DNA of 6,483 nucleotides from NCBI GenBank assembly GCA_030598525.1, contig JAUVPT010000096.1, positions 1-6,483 of the forward strand, read 5' to 3'. This document shows positions 1 through 6,286 of this stretch, piece by piece. Numbering within the stretch: position 1 is the first letter of the stretch; every line of letters starts with the position of its first letter. A program made the translations under genes and the position numbers. The stretch comes from Gemmatimonadota bacterium. Lineage in GTDB: Bacteria > Gemmatimonadota > Gemmatimonadetes > Palauibacterales > Palauibacteraceae. Under the pieces are notes generated by a model. The model was not told the DNA's origin, searched no databases, and saw only the letters and a program-made list of their open reading frames with translations.

Positions 1-435
1 GAACCCTGCCACTACGCGGGACACCCGGTGAGATGGCACGGCCCCATACTCCGTGATGCGCCGAACTCGATCGGGAGTCGTGGGAGCGCCGTCGCCGTTG
101 CCACCGCCGTTCCCGTTTCCGTTGGTGCTGCCGATGCCGTTCCCGTTCACTGTCTTCTGGTTTCCGTTTCCAGTCGTGAATTCCGCCCCGCAAAGGTGGC
201 GCATTTCGTCGGGAAGGAACCGGGTGAACAACAGAAACTCCGTCGAGCCTTCGAGGTGGGAAAGCGGAGGAAAGACCCAGATATCACTGATCTCGGCTGG
301 CGCGATGCGCTGGCCGAGATCACGGAGGCGAGTCGCCACCTCTCGTCGGGTCTCATCATCCGGGGGGCTGCTGACGCCGTTTCCGTTGCTCCCGGAACCC
401 GACATCGTCTGGATGTTTGTCCTGTCCTGTTCCAT
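1..435 (-). CDS. Unrecognised protein with Asn-Gly-rich segments, N-terminal part (3' end outside window)
   Basis: An open frame of 145 codons runs from ATG 435 off the left edge without a stop. I do not recognise the family. Residues 12-20 are Ser/Gly/Asn-rich (SGSGSNGNG). Residues 26-86 look like an ordinary folded region, with a charged helix (DETRREVATRLRDLGQRI) then strand-like ISDIWVFPPL and TEFLLFTRFLP, and a single Cys at 82. Residues 89-116 are again Asn-Gly-rich. From 121 it becomes folded-looking again (PDRVRRITEYGAVPSHRV). No signal peptide or membrane helix is visible, so it is probably cytoplasmic. GAGGGAG lies immediately before ATG 435; the GTG just before it, or ATG 405 (residue 11), could also be the start. 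Amino-acid content in the non-repeat regions looks like real protein, and the frame is on the same strand as its neighbours. It follows the putative terminator, so it may be a separate transcript. Confidence 0.72.
   Translation of the reverse strand, partial: MEQDRTNIQTMSGSGSNGNGVSSPPDDETRREVATRLRDLGQRIAPAEISDIWVFPPLSHLEGSTEFLLFTRFLPDEMRHLCGAEFTTGNGNQKTVNGNGIGSTNGNGNGGGNGDGAPTTPDRVRRITEYGAVPSHRVSRVVAGF
88..171 (-). repeat. Imperfect AACGGN repeat encoding an Asn-Gly-rich linker
   Basis: The minus strand carries many copies of the hexamer AACGGN (for example AACGGAAACGGGAACGGC), interrupted by other codons, and encodes residues 89-116 of the partial gene at 1-435. A shorter related run encodes residues 12-20 (about 376-402). 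The copies vary at the third codon base and the run is interrupted, so this looks like a selected flexible linker rather than a fresh microsatellite. Confidence 0.7.
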
Positions 436-449
436 CACTCCCTCGCCGA

Positions 450-500
450 GAGGAGAAACGTGTCCTTGCCGCCGGTGAAGGCGGTGGACGGGCAGGACAC
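450..500 (-). terminator. Hairpin downstream of the nrnA-type gene, possible intrinsic terminator
   Basis: On the minus strand GTGTCCTGCC (500-491) pairs with GGCAAGGACAC (470-460), giving 10 base pairs with one bulged A. A shorter CCGCC/GGCGG pairing inside is an alternative. The 3' arm is followed by GTTTCTCCTCT, a pyrimidine-rich but broken T tract. It lies in the 89-nt gap between the nrnA-type stop and the next gene, where a terminator is expected. The weak T run means it could instead be an attenuating or RNA-stabilising hairpin. Confidence 0.5.
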
Positions 501-524
501 CACTAATCTAAGCATCGGGCGCGT

Positions 525-1520
525 TCAGGAAAGGGCCTCCCTGATGTCCCGCAACACCCTGGCCTCGGCAGCCTCCAGGTTTTCGGGTACGACGGCGCCG
601 GCGGCCTTGACGTGACCTCCACCCCCGAGCCTCCTCGCTACGGCAGCCACGTCTGCATCTCCGGTGGAGCGGAGGGACACTTTCGTCGATCCGTCATGCA
701 GCTCCCGAAACAGCAGGGCCACCCGAACGCCGCGGATACGCCGTGCGTACTCGACGATCCCCTCGAGGTCTTCCTTGGACGCCCCGGTTTCCGCCAGGTC
801 CGCCTGCCGCAAGGAGATCCATGCAACCGGCAGGTCGTCCGACACGCGGAGGCGCTCCAGGGCACGTCGCACGAGTTCGAGACCAGCGGGCGTGTACTGG
901 GCGTAGATCCGCAGGTACATCTGCTCCGGATCCACGCCGGCCCGCAGGAGATCGGCCGTGATCTCGTGTGTGCTTGCGGTGGTGTTCGCGTAGCGAAATG
1001 AACCCGTGTCCGTGGCGATCGCCACGTAGAGGCCCTCCGCCTCCGGGAGGGTGACCTGGTCACCGGCGACCTGGATCAGGTCGAACACGAGCTCGCCGGT
1101 GGCGCACGCGGAGGGATCGCACACCGCCACGTCTCCGATGGACGAGGACGTGGGCGGATGGTGGTCGATCACGAGGACCCTTCGTCCGGTGGTCCGGCCC
1201 AGGACCGCTCCGAGCCGCGACGGCTCTGCCGTGTCGAGGACGAGGAACACGTCGGCCTCACGCATCGCCAGCTCGCCCTCCGCGTCGGCCGGCGTCCAGG
1301 CCCCGGTGCCTTCCCCGAGAAGAAAGCGGAACTGGTCCGGGAACGGGGTCGGATTCACGATCGCCGGCTCCAACCCGCGCCGCGCCAGCCAGTGAGCCGC
1401 AGCCGCCTGGCTGCCGGCCCCGTCTCCGTCCGCGTTCAGGTGCGTGGAAAGCACGACCTTCCGGCCCGGCTCCAACTCCTGGAGTACCCGCTTGAGGCCC
1501 GATCGCCGGGCCAGATCCAT
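525..1520 (-). CDS. nrnA: NrnA-type DHH/DHHA1 phosphoesterase (oligoribonuclease / pAp phosphatase candidate)
   Basis: The 331-residue protein has all canonical DHH-DHHA1 motifs: THLNADGDG (26-34; H27, D31, D33), LDTAEP (95-100; D96), IDHHPP (118-123), ATDTGSFRY (169-177; D171), and GGGGHVKAAG (299-308). The length and motif spacing match NrnA, a cytoplasmic Mn-dependent enzyme that degrades RNA fragments of 2-5 nucleotides and in several bacteria also converts pAp to AMP plus phosphate. Either activity, or hydrolysis of a linear dinucleotide such as pApA, is possible here. The start at ATG 1520 was chosen because it lies 4 nt after the small membrane gene's stop and has GGAAG 9 nt upstream. 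An in-frame GTG at 1562 would add 14 residues overlapping the small gene and is less likely. It is the last gene of the unit, with a hairpin about 25 nt past its stop. It differs clearly from the other DHH gene in the window. Confidence 0.93.
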   Translation of the reverse strand: MDLARRSGLKRVLQELEPGRKVVLSTHLNADGDGAGSQAAAAHWLARRGLEPAIVNPTPFPDQFRFLLGEGTGAWTPADAEGELAMREADVFLVLDTAEPSRLGAVLGRTTGRRVLVIDHHPPTSSSIGDVAVCDPSACATGELVFDLIQVAGDQVTLPEAEGLYVAIATDTGSFRYANTTASTHEITADLLRAGVDPEQMYLRIYAQYTPAGLELVRRALERLRVSDDLPVAWISLRQADLAETGASKEDLEGIVEYARRIRGVRVALLFRELHDGSTKVSLRSTGDADVAAVARRLGGGGHVKAAGAVVPENLEAAEARVLRDIREALS

Positions 1521-1524
1521 GGAT

Positions 1525-1662
1525 CTAATCTTCCGCCTCCCCGTCCAGTTGACGTCCCCCACGTATGATTCTCGAGTAGCAGTAGACCACCAGCACCGTC
1601 ACGCTGGCCATGCTGACGATCATGAACCCCAGGGCGAATGGTGTGATCTCGCATGCACTCAC
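1525..1662 (-). CDS. Small single-helix membrane protein, candidate MetS-type subunit of the NSS transporter
   Basis: This 45-residue gene starts with GTG and ends with TAG. The protein is MSACEITPF, then a hydrophobic helix (about residues 9-29, including FMIVSMASVTVLVV), then YCYSRIIRGGR and a short acidic tail ending GEAED. One membrane segment followed by Arg residues fits an N-out, C-in orientation. Support for it being real is its strong AAGGAG ribosome-binding site 7 nt before the start, its 4-nt GTGA overlap with the transporter stop, and its fit in the gap before the next gene. In Corynebacterium glutamicum, MetP (an NSS protein) needs a small partner, MetS, for methionine and alanine uptake, and NSS genes are often followed by such 30-60 residue proteins. 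Assignment to that group rests on position, size and topology, not on a clear sequence match. Confidence 0.8.
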   Translation of the reverse strand: MSACEITPFALGFMIVSMASVTVLVVYCYSRIIRGGRQLDGEAED

Positions 1663-3215
1663 GTTCGTTCTCCTTCCCTTCGGCGCCACGCCTCACGAAC
1701 CAGCAGCAGACCGGCCCCGAGGAGAATGAGCAGCACCGCGCGGCTCAGCCACAGGTAACCGATGTTCGCGGGGTCCTTCCCTTCCATCATGAGCTGGGGA
1801 ACCGCCTCGGTGACACCCCACCAGATCAGCAGCGTGTACAGGAAGGCCGGCGTGACCCACTTCATGATCGGCTTGTAGATCCGTGGAATGCGCAGATCAG
1901 CGCCCCTGTGCAACTCGTCCCACCCGCGATCGATCCCGAACACGAACGAGAACAGCGCGATCTCGATGGCGGCGAAAACCACCAGCCCGAAGGTCCCCGC
2001 CCAGTAGTCCCACTCGTCCAGGAAGCCCTTCGAATAGAAGACGACGTGCAGCAGCCCGATCCCGAGCGCCAGGGCCATCAGGGTGCGCACAGCCTTCCGG
2101 CGGCGCCACCGGAGCCCCTCCTGCATGAACGAAATCGCCGGGCTCGCCTGGGCCACGGCTGAGGTGATGCCCGCGATGAACAGCAGGAAGAACCACAGGA
2201 ATCCGGTGAGGCGGGCCAGGAACTCCGGGCCGGGCAGACTCTGGAACACCACGCCCATCGCCACGATGCCCAGGTCGAACGACCCTCCCCTCGCCACCTC
2301 CTGCGCCCCCTCGATGCCGAAGAAGACGACGGCGGCCGGAATCGCGATCGTCCCACCGAGCACGACCTCGGCGAACTCGTTCGTCGCTCCGGTCGAGAGT
2401 CCAGTCAACGTGATGTCATCGCGCTCGGACAGGTAGGATGCGTACGTGTGGATCGTTCCCATCCCGAGCGACAGGGTGAAGAACATCTGCCCCGCTGCGG
2501 CCAGCCACACCTTGGGCTCAGCGAGGCTGCCCCACTCCGGGTTCCAGATGAAGTTCAGACCCGCCAGGGGGGTCGACTCGGCCGGTGGCAGGGTGAGAAC
2601 CCGCGCCGCCAGGAGAACAGCGAACAGGAACAGGATCGGCATCCCGATGAGGGCCAGCTTTTCGATCCCCCCACTGATTCCTCGCGACAGGACCCAGCCG
2701 AGAAACGCCAGGGTGACGAGGAAGAACAACAAGGCGATCCAGCCGCCGTGAACCGACGAGTCGAAGAGGCTCTGGTACGAAGCCAGGAAGCCTCGCATCT
2801 GCTCGACCTCATCGAGGCCGAAGTATGCCCCCGTCAAGCTGAAGAAGCTGAAGCCGAGCATCCACGACACCACGTAGGTGTAGTAGATGAACACGACGAA
2901 CGGCATGAACAGACCCAGCACGCCCGCGTACTTGGCCCACCACTTCCGCCGGTCGGTGAGGACGTCGAACATCCCGGGGACGGTGCCGTGCCCGAAGCGC
3001 CCCCCGTACCGGCCGATGCCCCACTCGATCCACATCAGGGGGATGCCGAGCACGAGGAAAGACACGAAATAGGGGATCATGAAGGTGCCGCCGCCGTTCT
3101 GGGCGGCCTGCACCGGGAAGCGCAGGAAGTTGCCCAGTCCGACCGCGTTCCCGGCCATGGCCAGGATCAGGCCGATCCGGGTGCCCCAGCGCTCGCGGGG
3201 CTGAAGGTCGGTCAT
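1659..3215 (-). CDS. LeuT-like sodium-dependent amino-acid transporter, NSS/SNF family (MetP-type candidate)
   Basis: The 518-residue protein is an inner-membrane sodium symporter with about 12 helices, close to LeuT in sequence as I recall it. Helix 1 contains AGNAVGLGNFLRFP (21-34). The Na+ and substrate positions matching LeuT are A24 and N29 (helix 1), V108 and Y112 (helix 3), F246, T247 and S249 (helix 6), N279 (helix 7) and A348, T351 and S352 (helix 8). E283 stands where LeuT has its Glu at the chloride site, which predicts chloride-independent transport. Two pocket positions differ from LeuT: M252 for Phe259 and Q356 for Ile359, so the substrate need not be leucine. The start at 3215 was preferred over 3251 because it overlaps the CoaE-PHP stop as ATGA and leaves MTDLQPRERWGTR before helix 1, like LeuT. 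The adjacent tiny gene suggests a two-part MetPS-like importer of methionine, alanine or another neutral amino acid; that is inference. Confidence 0.94.
   Translation of the reverse strand: MTDLQPRERWGTRIGLILAMAGNAVGLGNFLRFPVQAAQNGGGTFMIPYFVSFLVLGIPLMWIEWGIGRYGGRFGHGTVPGMFDVLTDRRKWWAKYAGVLGLFMPFVVFIYYTYVVSWMLGFSFFSLTGAYFGLDEVEQMRGFLASYQSLFDSSVHGGWIALLFFLVTLAFLGWVLSRGISGGIEKLALIGMPILFLFAVLLAARVLTLPPAESTPLAGLNFIWNPEWGSLAEPKVWLAAAGQMFFTLSLGMGTIHTYASYLSERDDITLTGLSTGATNEFAEVVLGGTIAIPAAVVFFGIEGAQEVARGGSFDLGIVAMGVVFQSLPGPEFLARLTGFLWFFLLFIAGITSAVAQASPAISFMQEGLRWRRRKAVRTLMALALGIGLLHVVFYSKGFLDEWDYWAGTFGLVVFAAIEIALFSFVFGIDRGWDELHRGADLRIPRIYKPIMKWVTPAFLYTLLIWWGVTEAVPQLMMEGKDPANIGYLWLSRAVLLILLGAGLLLVREAWRRREGERT
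1670..1675 (-). promoter_or_regulatory. Strong ribosome-binding site for the 45-residue membrane protein
   Basis: AAGGAG sits 7 nt before the GTG at 1662 and inside the last codons of the transporter gene. It is the clearest Shine-Dalgarno sequence in the window and decides the start of a gene short enough to be missed. Its strength suggests that the small protein is made in at least equal amount to the transporter. Confidence 0.75.
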
Positions 3216-4498
3216 TCGCGGGTCCCGAGCTTCCTGGCGATCTTGGCCCACGTGGAACCAAGGTGCACGAGGTAGCTCGATGCGCGGCCCTCGATCTTTC
3301 CATCGGACAGCGCGACCAGGAAATCCGCCGGTCCGGAGAACGCCGGCATGACGACCCGGGCTTGCCCGATCTCGCTCAGCAGGTGGGCGTCACTCCCCGC
3401 TCCCAGGGGGAAACCGTTCGCCAGGGCCCAATTCTGCGCTCGTTGATTTCGCCGCGGATCGTGGATGCGAGCGTTGAAACCCTCCACGGCGTCGATACAA
3501 TCGCGAACACCCTCCAGGAACTCCTCGCTCGTTCCCCGGTTGGAGTCGAAGGGATGCGGCACGTACACCACGCCCTCCTGCCGGCGAATCTCTCCCGCCA
3601 CTTCGCGAAACGAACCCCCACCGGGAATATGCTCCGTGAGAAACAGGCCGATGAGATCCAGCCCCTCGTCCGTCCGTACTTCCTCGCCCACGATCACCAG
3701 GTCCGGGTCGATATCCCGGGCCTCGAACGCTCCATCGATCTGGTCGTGATCGGTGATCGCGATCCGCTCGAGCCCGATCTCCCGGGCCCGTCGGACCACG
3801 TCCGCCGGCGTGCTCAGGCAGTCCGGAGAAGCGCTCGTGTGCATGTGGAGATCCACGCGCCACTCGACGACCGCGCCCCGGGCCCGCTGCTCGTACGCCT
3901 CGCTGGCCCCGGTCACCGCGTCCCACACCTCGCGGGCCTCCGACTCGACTCTTGCCAGGTCGTCGTCGTTCCAGATGACGTGGTCCGCCGCGGCGCGTTT
4001 GCGCTCGCCGGACCACTGGGCGGAATCCATGGCGGAAAACTCCTCGGGCGTGAGGCCGCGCGACTCACACACGCGGCGACGACGTACGTCCTCGGGCGCA
4101 TCGACCACGACGACAGTGTCGCACTCGCCGGACAGGTCCTTCTCGAACAGGAGGGGGATCTCGAGCACGACCACCCGGGCGCCCTCGGCCCGTGCCTGGT
4201 CCAACAGGGAGGAGCGCAACCGGTCCACGGTCGGGTGGATGATCGCTTCCAGGCTCCGAAGGGCCTGATCGTCACCGAAGACCACGGCTCGCAGGGCTGC
4301 CCGGTCCAGCGTCCCATCGGCACGCAGCATGCCGGCGCCGAACGTCTCGCGGATCGCCTCGAGGCCGGGTTGGCCGGGCTCTACCACGCGGCGCGCCAGG
4401 GCGTCGGCGTCCACCCGGTGTGCCCCCCATGACTCGAACAGATCGCCGACTGTGCTCTTGCCGGCGCCCATGGTACCGGTGAGACCGATCCGGATCAC
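3212..4498 (-). CDS. coaE: Fusion protein: dephospho-CoA kinase (CoaE) plus C-terminal PHP-domain phosphoesterase
   Basis: This 428-residue protein contains two complete domains in one frame. Residues 1 to about 198 are CoaE, which phosphorylates the ribose 3'-OH of dephospho-CoA in the last step of CoA synthesis. Its P-loop is GTMGAGKS (8-15), followed by DAD (30-32), IIHP (86-89), EIPLLFE (113-119) and the lid-like RRVCESRG (141-148). Residues about 214-428 are a PHP domain. Its metal-site motifs are DLHMHT (216-221; H218, H220), ITDHD (248-252), GEE (271-273), YVPHPFD (312-318; H315) and GSDAH (368-372; D370, H372). This PHP subgroup, with GEE, PHPFD and EIG motifs, has no function I can assign securely. 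CoaE alone is normally about 200 residues, so the fusion is unusual. The start is GTG, overlapping the previous stop as GTGA, with GGTGGGG just upstream. The stop overlaps the transporter start as ATGA. Confidence 0.93.
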   Translation of the reverse strand: MIRIGLTGTMGAGKSTVGDLFESWGAHRVDADALARRVVEPGQPGLEAIRETFGAGMLRADGTLDRAALRAVVFGDDQALRSLEAIIHPTVDRLRSSLLDQARAEGARVVVLEIPLLFEKDLSGECDTVVVVDAPEDVRRRRVCESRGLTPEEFSAMDSAQWSGERKRAAADHVIWNDDDLARVESEAREVWDAVTGASEAYEQRARGAVVEWRVDLHMHTSASPDCLSTPADVVRRAREIGLERIAITDHDQIDGAFEARDIDPDLVIVGEEVRTDEGLDLIGLFLTEHIPGGGSFREVAGEIRRQEGVVYVPHPFDSNRGTSEEFLEGVRDCIDAVEGFNARIHDPRRNQRAQNWALANGFPLGAGSDAHLLSEIGQARVVMPAFSGPADFLVALSDGKIEGRASSYLVHLGSTWAKIARKLGTRE

Positions 4499-5631
4499 TG
4501 CGCCCCACCCGGCTCGGGCGAGACCGAGATGAGGGACTCGGGCGGAAGGCCCCCGACGTTCAGGGCGATCGCGAATTGGTCGAACACGTCCGCGATCAAC
4601 CGGTCGGCATCGGTATCGGACGTACCGTCCAGGTCGATTCGCGCCCCGGCCATCTCACCATGACCGCCGGCCGAGCCCCGGTCTCCGACCACTCCCTGGA
4701 CCAGGTCACCGGCGTGCGCGTCCGGACGATGGGCCCGCACCGAGATCAGAAGGCTCTCCTGGTACAAGCCGGCGGCAATGACCCAGTCCACCCCGTGGAC
4801 CCTGAGAAACAGGTCTGCCAGCTGGGCCACGAGGTCGGGGTATTCCAGGGTGCCCAGGGGAACGAACACGACGTCCCCCCGGCTCCAGGCCCGCTCCAAT
4901 CCCTCGTGGATCGACCGATACACGCCCCGCGGAACGCGAGCGTGCCGAATTCGCGAGATCGCTGCGGGGTCCGTGCGCGGATACAGGAAGATGCTCGCCG
5001 CTACGTCCTCCTCGGAGGCCTCGCGACCGAGGTCCATGGTCTCGGATTGGATGCCGTAGAACAGGGCCGTGGCCAGCTTCCGGTCCGGTTCGAGACGGGC
5101 CGCTCGAATATACTCGACGATCATGGAAGCCGAGGCGCCGTACTCCGGCCGAATGTCCAGGAACGGCGTTGCATCGCTCTCCGGCCTCGCCGGATGGTGG
5201 TCGAGGACCACGGTCGCAGTCCGTCCCGGGGGCAGCGAGTTGTTGCCGGCCCCGGGCTGAGTGTCCACGAGGGCGATTGCCGTGTCCGGAGCGATCTCGA
5301 CCGACTCGATTCGGTCGAACGGAACGTCCAGCTCCTCCATCAGGGAACGATTCTCGGCCCGCCCGATGATCCCGCCAAAAGCCACGGTCACCGGAATACC
5401 AGAGATGCGCTCGATGAGGAATCCGAGGCCCGCAGCCGACGCGATGGCATCCGGATCCGGGTTGTCGTGCGTCAGTACGAGGGCCCGCGCGGCTTCTCCC
5501 AGGACCCACCGCATCTCGGAGAGCCGCTCCGTGACCTCGGCCCTGGGACGGGGAGGGTTCTGGGGGCCGGCCTGTTCGTCAGGGCTGTCCTCCGGGTCGG
5601 CAGTCGTGGGCCGTTCTTCAGGCGGTAGCAT
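4495..5631 (-). CDS. DHH/DHHA1 family phosphoesterase with acidic, proline-rich N-terminal extension
   Basis: The 378-residue protein has the two-domain DHH-DHHA1 layout. Motif I is HDNPDPDA (H55, D59, D61), motif II is LVDTQ (D123), motif III is LDHHPA (D144-H146), and the DHHA1 signature is GSAGGHGEMAGA at 319-330 with the GGH at 322-324. Family members are Mn-dependent hydrolases of short oligonucleotides, pAp or cyclic dinucleotides; which one applies here is unknown. Residues 1-33 are rich in Pro, Glu and Asp and look disordered. At the usual motif IV (TDT in NrnA-type enzymes) it reads SETMD, so the metal-binding Asp position appears to carry E197. The start at 5631 was chosen because it overlaps the preceding stop by 1 nt after a GGGGGCTGG stretch; the GTG codon just before is an alternative. 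The frame stays open further upstream, but that part lies inside the MBL gene. The stop overlaps the next gene by 4 nt (GTGA). Confidence 0.9.
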   Translation of the reverse strand: MLPPEERPTTADPEDSPDEQAGPQNPPRPRAEVTERLSEMRWVLGEAARALVLTHDNPDPDAIASAAGLGFLIERISGIPVTVAFGGIIGRAENRSLMEELDVPFDRIESVEIAPDTAIALVDTQPGAGNNSLPPGRTATVVLDHHPARPESDATPFLDIRPEYGASASMIVEYIRAARLEPDRKLATALFYGIQSETMDLGREASEEDVAASIFLYPRTDPAAISRIRHARVPRGVYRSIHEGLERAWSRGDVVFVPLGTLEYPDLVAQLADLFLRVHGVDWVIAAGLYQESLLISVRAHRPDAHAGDLVQGVVGDRGSAGGHGEMAGARIDLDGTSDTDADRLIADVFDQFAIALNVGGLPPESLISVSPEPGGAQ

Positions 5632-6278
5632 CACCAGCCCCCGATCGCGTTTCGGCCCACGAACGGATTCGACTCGGCCTCCCTCTCGACCGTGGTGGCC
5701 GGTCCGTGTCCGGAGTAGAGCGTCGTCGTGGGCGGGAGAGTCAGGATCTGCTCGCGAATCGATCGAAGCAGCGTGTCCGTATCTCCCCCGGGAAGGTCGG
5801 TCCGGCCGATGGAGCCGGCGAACACGCAGTCCCCCACGAAGGCCTCCGCATCGCCTACGAGCACTACACCGCCGGGTGAGTGACCGGGCGCGTGACGCAC
5901 CTCGAACTCGATCGACCCGAAGGCCAGGGTCTGGCCGTGCTCCAACCAGTGATCCGGGGGGGGCGGTGACTCCACGGGAACGCCGAACATCGCTCCGGAC
6001 TCGGAGGCCCTCTCGTACAGCGGGAGATCGGCTGCGTGGACGTAGACGGGGATGCCATACTTTCGCACCAACCCCGCGACCCCCCCGACATGGTCCACGT
6101 GCGCATGCGTCAGAACGATGGCGTGAGGGTCCGCTTCCCACGCTTCGAGGAGGGCCGTGATACGGTCCGGCTCGGCGCCGGGATCAACGACGACGACGTC
6201 GTCACCCGATCGCACGAGAAAGCAGTTGGCCTGGAAAGGACCCACCGGTACGGCTCGAACCTCCAGGCCGGGTGACAT
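5631..6278 (-). CDS. Metallo-beta-lactamase-fold hydrolase, glyoxalase II-like (YcbL type)
   Basis: The 215-residue protein is a complete single-domain MBL-fold hydrolase, probably cytoplasmic because no signal peptide is seen. The metal-binding motif is THAHVDH at residues 57-63, giving H58, H60, D62 and H63. Further ligands are H133 in APGHSPGG, D150 in VGDCVF, and H191 in SGHGP. The segment GRTDLPGGD (158-166) and the tail with ESNPF are typical of the small hydroxyacylglutathione-hydrolase-like group, which lacks the extra C-terminal substrate domain of classical glyoxalase II. Thioester hydrolysis, such as of S-lactoylglutathione or another acyl-thiol, is the usual assignment, but the substrate cannot be read from sequence. 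The ATG is 8 nt after the Fe-S carrier stop; the ribosome-binding site is weak (GAG close to the start), so coupling to upstream translation is likely. The stop overlaps the next start by 1 nt (TGATG). Confidence 0.92.
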   Translation of the reverse strand: MSPGLEVRAVPVGPFQANCFLVRSGDDVVVVDPGAEPDRITALLEAWEADPHAIVLTHAHVDHVGGVAGLVRKYGIPVYVHAADLPLYERASESGAMFGVPVESPPPPDHWLEHGQTLAFGSIEFEVRHAPGHSPGGVVLVGDAEAFVGDCVFAGSIGRTDLPGGDTDTLLRSIREQILTLPPTTTLYSGHGPATTVEREAESNPFVGRNAIGGW

Positions 6279-6286
6279 GGCTCAGA

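Noticed and set aside
88..171. Repeat run considered as a CRISPR array or iteron block
   Set aside because: The units are 6-nt codon pairs with no spacer structure or palindromic repeat, and they fit an Asn-Gly linker in an open frame.
147..359. Minus-strand open frame of 70 codons
   Set aside because: It is out of frame within the 1-435 gene, is Arg/Ser-rich, and has no supporting ribosome-binding site or motif.
28..615. Plus-strand open frame of 195 codons near the left edge
   Set aside because: Its first part is Ala/Val-rich only because it reads the complement of the Asn-Gly repeat, and it runs across the hairpin and into the end of the nrnA-type gene. The minus-strand frame at 1-435 has more protein-like composition and fits the local gene order.
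1521..1562. Upstream GTG start for the nrnA-type gene at 1562
   Set aside because: It would overlap the small membrane-protein gene by 38 nt and lacks a good ribosome-binding site; ATG 1520 has GGAAG at suitable distance and lies just past the preceding stop.
3216..3251. Upstream start for the transporter at 3251
   Set aside because: It would overlap CoaE-PHP by 40 nt and add 12 residues not expected before helix 1; ATG 3215 forms a standard ATGA overlap.
3850..3920. CoaE-PHP junction considered as a sequencing artefact joining two genes
   Set aside because: The frame is continuous, the linker composition is normal, and both ends show ordinary 4-nt overlaps with neighbours. An artefact cannot be fully excluded without reads, so it is noted in the findings.
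2448..4432. Long open frames on the plus strand across the transporter and CoaE-PHP genes (2448-3275 and 3263-4432)
   Set aside because: They are antisense to genes with unmistakable motifs, show no recognisable domain, and are rich in Arg, His, Pro and Gln as expected of complement frames in GC-rich DNA.
5632..6141. An N-terminal extension of the DHH gene up to 6141
   Set aside because: The extension reads the MBL gene in another frame and is Arg/Gly-rich without motifs. The ATG at 5631 overlaps the MBL stop in a typical coupled arrangement.
4576..6160. Plus-strand open frames opposite the DHH and MBL genes (4576-5628 and 5261-6160)
   Set aside because: Same reasoning: antisense shadows with no domain motifs, in conflict with well-supported minus-strand genes.
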